DNA of 64,000 nt, taken from Tiliqua scincoides. Its lineage: Eukaryota; Chordata; Lepidosauria; Squamata; Scincidae. Position numbers and translations under genes: made by a program. The notes below the pieces were generated by a model. The model saw only the letters and a list, made by a program, of their open reading frames with translations, had not been told where the DNA came from and did no database searches. Position 1 is the first letter of the stretch, and every line of letters starts with the position of its first letter. The stretch spans positions 33,461,460 through 33,525,459 of the forward strand of contig NC_089829.1 of assembly GCF_035046505.1 (NCBI RefSeq), read 5' to 3'. Positions 41,506 to 64,000 of the stretch are shown here, piece by piece.

Positions 41506-41508
41506 GCC

Positions 41509-41830
41509 CAGTGGTGTCACTAAAGGGATGCAGGGAATGTAGGCTGTAACAGGTGACACATACAAGGTTGTGTGTGACAACACTACTAGCCAACATGTTT
41601 AAATCTTGGTATTTTTGAATAATACCATCAAGTTACATATCATTCTGTGTGTAATTTCATGTGGAATGCAATGAAACAGACAGCGTCGAAATATCTCTAT
41701 TCTATCAAATGTTATAGTCAAAAAGCAAGTGGGGCGGGGCAATGGTGCATTACTATGTCCACCACCTGAAGTGTTGCCCCACCCATTGCATAGGAAGAGG
41801 TTCATCATGGGGGGTGATATGCTAGCTTTG
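41509..41830 (+). mobile_element. DNA-transposon-like repeat, copy 2
   Basis: CAGTGGTGTCACTAAAGGGA, AATCTTGGTATTTTTGAATA, TTTCATGTGGAATGCAATGA, TATTCTATCAAATG, TTCATCATGGGGGGTGATAT. Copy 1 is at 34078-34420. It interrupts the tail of the preceding CR1. Confidence 0.68.
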
Positions 41831-41983
41831 AAAAGTTGTGGCAACCTTTCGAAGCCTGTTTCTTACAGAAAAAAAATGGCTCAAGCTTCACTCTCATTTA
41901 TTTTACATAATTATCCATGTCCAGGGCCAGCGGGGTTGGGGGAATTGGGTCGGGGGGGGGGAGCAGCCATGGTTCCCCAGCCT

Positions 41984-42003
41984 CATCTATCTATCTATCT
42001 ATC
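41984..42003 (+). repeat. (CTAT)n microsatellite
   Basis: About five CTAT/ATCT units, inside a partial hAT-like end (GGGGTTGTGACACAAAAAAG, GTTGAAGACCACTG to about 42037). Confidence 0.8.
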
Positions 42004-42149
42004 GGGGTTGTGACACAAAAAAGGTTGAAGACCACTGCTTTAGGGCTTAGCAGGTGATGAGCAAGGACCTTGTAATTTGCTCTCCAAAAGATGTTCAGAG
42101 TGACTTATTTTGAAAGTAAATAGTTTGTGTGTTGCTTCAAGAGCAGGGA

Positions 42150-42310
42150 GATGTGGGTTTGTCATAATGTTCCCTGAATGACTTTGGGTCACCCAGTCTC
42201 TCTCTCTTGTCCAATCCTACCTTACAGGGTGGTAGGGAGGCGGAGCCATGTATATTGACCTGAGATCCCTGAAGGAAAGAAAGATGGGATAAAACATGAT
42301 ATAAACAATA
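42150..42310 (-). repeat. Probable MIR/L2-associated SINE fragment
   Basis: TGACTTTGGGTCACCCAGTC, CTACCTTACAGGGTGGT and AAAGATGGGATAAAACATGA have the order of reptile MIR-like SINEs. Diverged. Confidence 0.45.
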
Positions 42311-43805
42311 ATGATGGATGTTTTTCTGGCTTGAGTACTGAACTAAGACTGGAGAAGCTTTGGGTACAAATCCTTGCAGTGGTGACCATGCAGCAGGAGG
42401 AGGATAAAATGGGGGAGGAACCATGCTTGTTGCCCAGAGCAACTCAAGAGGATTCATTAAAACAACAAGAAACAGTACTCAATGCAAGTCAAATCTGAAA
42501 AAGCCTGCTACAGATAAGCCTCCCTAGGTCGGAGTATTGCAAAGTATCACCCCTGAAAATGGTTTGCAAGCTGCTTTTGGCCTCTCTCTCCCCACCCCAC
42601 TTCTTATCTGCAAGGCAGGGATAATAATATTCACCTGCCTTGCATCATGGGATATAAAGGCTGGGAAGTTCTTGAAACATTTTGATGTGATGTATGCTAA
42701 TTTCAGTGCAAGCCTCCTGCCTCTCCAACCCTTACTGCTGCCTTGCTTCCTCTGACTGAAGGATGACTTTTTCTTCAGTCGATGAATTATTCTTGTATGT
42801 GCGAATGACGTTCAAAGGAAATGTCACAAAGACCAAAGTTGGCCAATGAGCAAGCCAGACAGCACAGAAATGATTGTGGGAGATCTGAAGGTGTCAAAAG
42901 GGATACTGGTTCTGAGAATGTGGTTGCTTACTAAAGCCAGTGTGAGCAAAAAGGCTTGGAAACTGGACACTGGCTCTGTAGAAAATGCTCCCCGCTGGGG
43001 TAATTTGCAGAGCACGATGCTGTTGGAGGCAGAGAAACAGATGGAATGCCCAACCCTTTGTAACCACATGGTGCACAAAGGCACCAGGTCTGGCCCAAGG
43101 CCTTCCAGCACCGGAGGCGGCAAGTCAAATGCTGCCACCCCACCTGGTTATGCTCTCCCTCTGCTCCTCTCTCACTTCCTGGAGAGGAAGAGAAAGGACA
43201 TGAGAGTGGTAGTGTGTAAAGCATCACACTTTCTCTTTTGCTCTGTTTTCCTCTTCCAGTCTAGGGAATGAGGGGGGGAGCAGCAACAGTGATAAGTGGG
43301 TGGATGGAGGTGGGTCCCCCTGCCAGTCGTCTGCCTGAAGCAACCATTTCAGTTAGCCTCACAAATGGGCCGGGTTGTAGATAGACTGTTGAACTGGACC
43401 AGCATGCCCAACTCTAATGTCCCTAGTTCTGGTTTCTGCAGTGCTACTCTGGATCAACAATGCATTTTTCAAGTATTAATGTGTGATTTTAAAAAAAAGT
43501 TATTTCCAAGCAATTCCCCTCTCTGGTGTTGTCCTTCAGCCTTCTGAAAGACCAAAGAGACTTTCTTTTATCACAAATGGCTGCTTCCCGTTTGTCACTT
43601 TGCCATTTGAAGACAGCTAATTCAGGGCTTGTGTGAGGTTTTATTAGAAAGAAGAAGTGTGCTGAAATGTTTCTGAATATGAATGAAATGCATCTGTCTC
43701 CCTTGTTGAGATCAGCATGCAAAATAAAAAGCTCAGCACTGATGCAATGTCCTGAATTAGAATGATCTACTTCACAGCCATTGTTCAGATAACTGTAAAA
43801 CGAAC
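42311..43805. other. Intergenic, no recognised gene
   Basis: A weak MIR-like stretch (CTTATCTGCAAGGCAGGGAT AATAATATTCACC) lies near 42600. Open frames on both strands at 42850-43270 have no family resemblance. Confidence 0.4.
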
Positions 43806-43807
43806 AG

Positions 43808-44075
43808 TGCAAATCTATGCACTACTCAGAAGCAATCTCTATTGAATTGAGCAGGGCTTACTCCTAGGTAAGTGTGTTTAGGATTGCAGCCATATAGTGT
43901 ATGTTAACTAAACATGTTTACTCAGAAGTAAGTTCCACTGTATTCAGTGGGGCTTACTTCTAGGAAAGTGTCTTTAGCCTTGTGCTTCAGTTCTAAACAC
44001 TCTTGCATGGGAGTAAGTCTCGTTCACTTCAATGGGTTTACTTCTGAGTAGTAATGCATAGGCTTTTGCTGCCAG
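43808..44075. repeat. Cluster of three short palindromic repeats
   Basis: Copies at about 43808-43893 (right arm GGGCTTACTCCTAGGTAAGT), 43908-43985 (GTTTACTCAGAAGTAAGTTC) and 43988-44075, inverted (GGGAGTAAGTCTCGTTCACT). Confidence 0.82.
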
Positions 44076-44200
44076 TCAGTCATACTGTTGGCCACTTGTC
44101 ATAGATATCGCTAGAAGAATGAACAAGGGATGTGCACTAATAGTGCCTAACAGTTTTTACCTCTGTTTTTTTATTATTGTCAATAAGAATAATCATATAT

Positions 44201-44688
44201 AGGTTCAACGTTGTTATACACAGATTTGACTTGGCATGAATGGCCACTGCAAATGAGAAGGAATGTGCTGATCCCTGGAAAAGGGGAAAAATGCATCTCT
44301 TTAAAATCAAAGATAGTCATGCAATTGATCATTCCATTCTTCAGCAGATCCATTCAAAGGCAGGGGGCTCTTTGCATTTCTGATTGCTGTCTGCCTCTCT
44401 ACAACAGTAAGAAAAGCTGTTTTTAAACCACAAGTGTAAAGGGATGCACTTTTTAATTTTTAAAAACTGCTTTTATTTAACACATTTTATGGTATCAGTA
44501 GGGAGTCCCAGAATCAAACCCCTGCAGATGTTGCTGCAAGACCTTATTCCATTAGGAGCAATGGAGGGGCAAGAAACCTGAAGTGGGTCTTTAAATCTAT
44601 TTTTCCACTGTTCTTTTATTCATGGATTTTTTTTATCCATGAGGGGGGTTCCAGAACAGAACCCCAGTGGATAACGAGGGATGACCTG
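44201..44688. mobile_element. Tigger-like DNA element
   Basis: Left end AGGTTCAACGTTGTTATACA and right end GGATAACGAGGGATGACCT are imperfect inverted repeats typical of pogo/Tigger ends. Interior blocks are shared with 27870-28290. No transposase frame. Confidence 0.65.
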
Positions 44689-44689
44689 A

Positions 44690-45030
44690 ACTGCTTTTCA
44701 ACAAAAAGTTCACACAGTGGTTTACACCATGCAAAGCAGGCAAAATGGATGTTTTGGGCACTGTGGTAGATATTGTTAGTGCTAGTTGTTGTGGTTGTCA
44801 TCATCATCAGTATTCATATACTGCTTTTCAACGAAAGTTAACAAGGTGGTTTACAGAGAAAATCAAATAATTAATGGTTCCCTGTCCCAAAAGGGCTCCC
44901 AATCTAAAAAGATGCAGAAGAACACCAGCAGACAGCCACTAGAAAAGACACTGCTGGGATGAGGAGGGCCAGTTACTCTCCCCCTGCTAAATAAAAGAGG
45001 AGCACCCACTTGAAAAAGTGCTTCTTATTC
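44690..45030 (-). mobile_element. L2-type LINE 3' end fragments
   Basis: Two copies of the motif CTGCTTTTCAACAAAAAGTT / CTGCTTTTCAACGAAAGTTA (44694 and 44821), followed by CAAAAGGGCTCCCAATCTAA and the downstream 3' UTR. Confidence 0.75.
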
Positions 45031-45887
45031 AGCTAACAGGGTCAGTTGCATTTAAAAAATAATCAGTAGGAAAATAAAGTGCAAATCCTTTTCTTGAGGT
45101 CTATTGGATTAATAATTTTGCTGTTAATTGTGGAAAGAATTTTGACTTGCTATGCTGGGTGTTCTTTGCATTGTGTGTGTTTGTGTGTGTTTTTACACTG
45201 GGGACTCTCTTGGCACCAAGGAAAGAATTCAGTTTGCGTTGTTTCAGTTGTCAGAGGCATGCTGGCACTAGATATGCGCTTCATATCATTGTCATTACGT
45301 TCTATTTTTAAATCCCAATTGCCAGCCAGCCTCAAGCATGGCAGGGCTGTGTGTCAGCCATTGTGAATGTGTTCATGTTTGACAACACTGGTTTTTGTCA
45401 AGGCTCACTGTGATAGACACAAGTCAATTTCTTTTGACTTGTGAGATGAAAGCATTTTTGGGTGGATTGGTTTGTTCCCTCAGTTTTCCCTGCTGAGTAG
45501 AATAGCTGACACAAAATTCAAACTCTCTTATTCTCTGCGTGAAGACCTATCATGCAGCCATTGCCAATTCTTGACATGCTTGGTTATCAACAGCCTCTCA
45601 AGGAAGGAATTTTAACATGACGTCAAGGAGGCCCATGGGGAAAGGGGGACAAGAAACACTCCCTCAAGTCCACTGGCAATTTGCCATAGTTATAAGCACA
45701 CAGTACAAAAACAGATAATGGACACTGGAAATAAAAGTTTCACATAGCAGCTAATCAAAGACGTGTGCCCAGAAGGTTCTAGAATGTTTCCTTCGGTGCA
45801 AAGTGGCTAAAGGTTATGGATATTCAGACAGCTGTCTTCTAACTTAAACTTGTAACTAGGGATCCAACGTCATCTTCTCCGCTTGAA
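45031..45887. other. Upstream flank of MYLK3
   Basis: Unique sequence, including a TG-rich run at 45171-45194. It should contain the MYLK3 promoter and 5' UTR; no CpG island or TATA box at a clear distance was seen, fitting a tissue-restricted gene. Confidence 0.4.
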
Positions 45888-63168
<17,281 letters not shown>

Positions 63169-63419
63169 TGAGTACACTCCTCCAGGAGCAAAAGGGTATG
63201 ACAGCACAGGTGTGACAGCACAATCTCTGTAGGAAGGGCCAGGGGATGGCATGCCAAAAACTGCTGCAGGAGCCTGTCTGGGCCCACCGGGGAGTGGATC
63301 TTTGTGTTATGCTGACTCCATTGCATGCTTCAGATTGGAGGTGATAGTTGGGGAGGTGGGAATGTCCCCTTGTGACCCCACTATAATTACACAAAATGTA
63401 GTAGCAAACCACCAGTCTG

Positions 63420-63670
63420 AATAAGAACATTCAGAGAATCCTGTGTGATCAGAGTGAAGGGTCAGCAGGTCTAGCATCCTGTTTCCCATAGTGGCCAACC
63501 AGATGCCTCCACAGAGCCCACAAGTCAATGTAGCAAATAGCCTCCCTTGCTGTTGCTTCCCAGCAACTGGAATTCAAACGCACTGCTTCAGACCTTTGGG
63601 GGGGTTCAACATACCCATCAGGGCTTGTAGCTGTTGATATATCTATCCTCATGCCGTTGGTGATCCTGGT
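63420..63670 (-). mobile_element. Degraded CR1 LINE 3' end
   Basis: ATAAGAACATTCAGAGAATC, GTCTAGCATCCTGTTTCCCA, GGCCAACCAGATGCCTCCAC keep the CR1 3' UTR order with heavy divergence. Confidence 0.65.
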
Positions 63671-63719
63671 CCCTTTGCCAACCTGGGCCAGGACCGCAGA
63701 ATGCTGCCCTCTCCCACAT

Positions 63720-64000
63720 CTAGGGGCTTTCTGAGGGCTGAAAACGGCTGTGCACTACTTTCTCTGGCCCCCTGAAGACCTTCCGAGGCCTCCAGAAGGC
63801 CTTAAATGTCATTTCCAGTTTTTGCTGAAAAGGAGAATTGAGATTTAAAGACCTTCTGGAGGCTTTAGAAGACCTTCCGAGGGCCAGGGAGACCATGTGT
63901 GGGAGGCCATGCATGGAGGCCATGCATGGAGGCCATGTGTGACCTTTCCGGTCCTCCAAATGGTGTGAAGAAGGTAGTGAGAGGTGAGGAAGGTGTTGCC
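63720..64000. repeat. CCTTCCGAGG-rich repeat at right edge
   Basis: GACCTTCCGAGG occurs at about 63777 and 63870, with AGGCCATGCATGGAGGCCAT in short tandem at 63905-63935. Related blocks near 34440-34500. MYLK3 intron 10; cut by the window end. Confidence 0.5.

Overview
This window is vertebrate nuclear DNA, most likely from a lizard or other squamate. Three host genes sit in the order known around human 16q11.2 (GPT2, C16orf87, MYLK3), with GPT2 transcribed away from the other two. The squamate assignment rests on the repeats: CR1 LINEs ending in TTCTTATG repeats, L2-type LINEs, tRNA-headed SINEs, a 5S-headed SINE, many hAT-type MITEs, and very frequent short palindromic repeats containing AGTAAGTCCCATT. 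The species cannot be fixed from this.

Layout. 1-7400 is intron 1 of GPT2 (minus strand). It is filled with hAT-type elements, a CR1/LINE nest and a minisatellite. 7401-7733 is the first coding exon of GPT2, in a GC-rich island reaching about 8340. 8350-15700 is the gap between the two divergent genes and is dense in short palindromic repeats. 15730-16380 is the CpG-rich promoter and first exon of C16orf87. Its four coding exons lie at 16298-16363, 22339-22435, 24064-24246 and 24502-24620 and give a complete 154-residue protein. 25200-45880 is a repeat-rich intergenic stretch. It holds broken CR1 reverse-transcriptase sequence, a young 5'-truncated LINE with a 14-bp target duplication, a 5S-headed SINE and related units with the same 3' tail, and several hAT MITEs.

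45888 to the right edge is MYLK3 (cardiac myosin light chain kinase). Ten coding exons are readable and in phase, covering 728 complete codons. They run from the N-terminal coiled-coil exon through the kinase glycine loop, the ATP-binding lysine, HLDLKPEN, DFG and APE. The last exons (rest of the C-lobe and the regulatory tail) lie beyond the window.

The three genes share no pathway. GPT2 is mitochondrial alanine aminotransferase, C16orf87 is a small zinc-ribbon protein with a basic tail, and MYLK3 phosphorylates cardiac myosin regulatory light chain; their linkage is old synteny. The most unusual content is in the mobile DNA: three kinds of element (LINE, 5S-derived SINE and a third unit) share one 3' tail; hAT MITEs are nested two and three deep with readable 8-bp target duplications; one hAT-bounded element contains a LINE ORF1-like zinc-finger reading frame; and palindromic repeats form a tandem cluster just upstream of the C16orf87 promoter. 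I saw no retrovirus, LTR element, CRISPR array or functional tRNA/rRNA gene.
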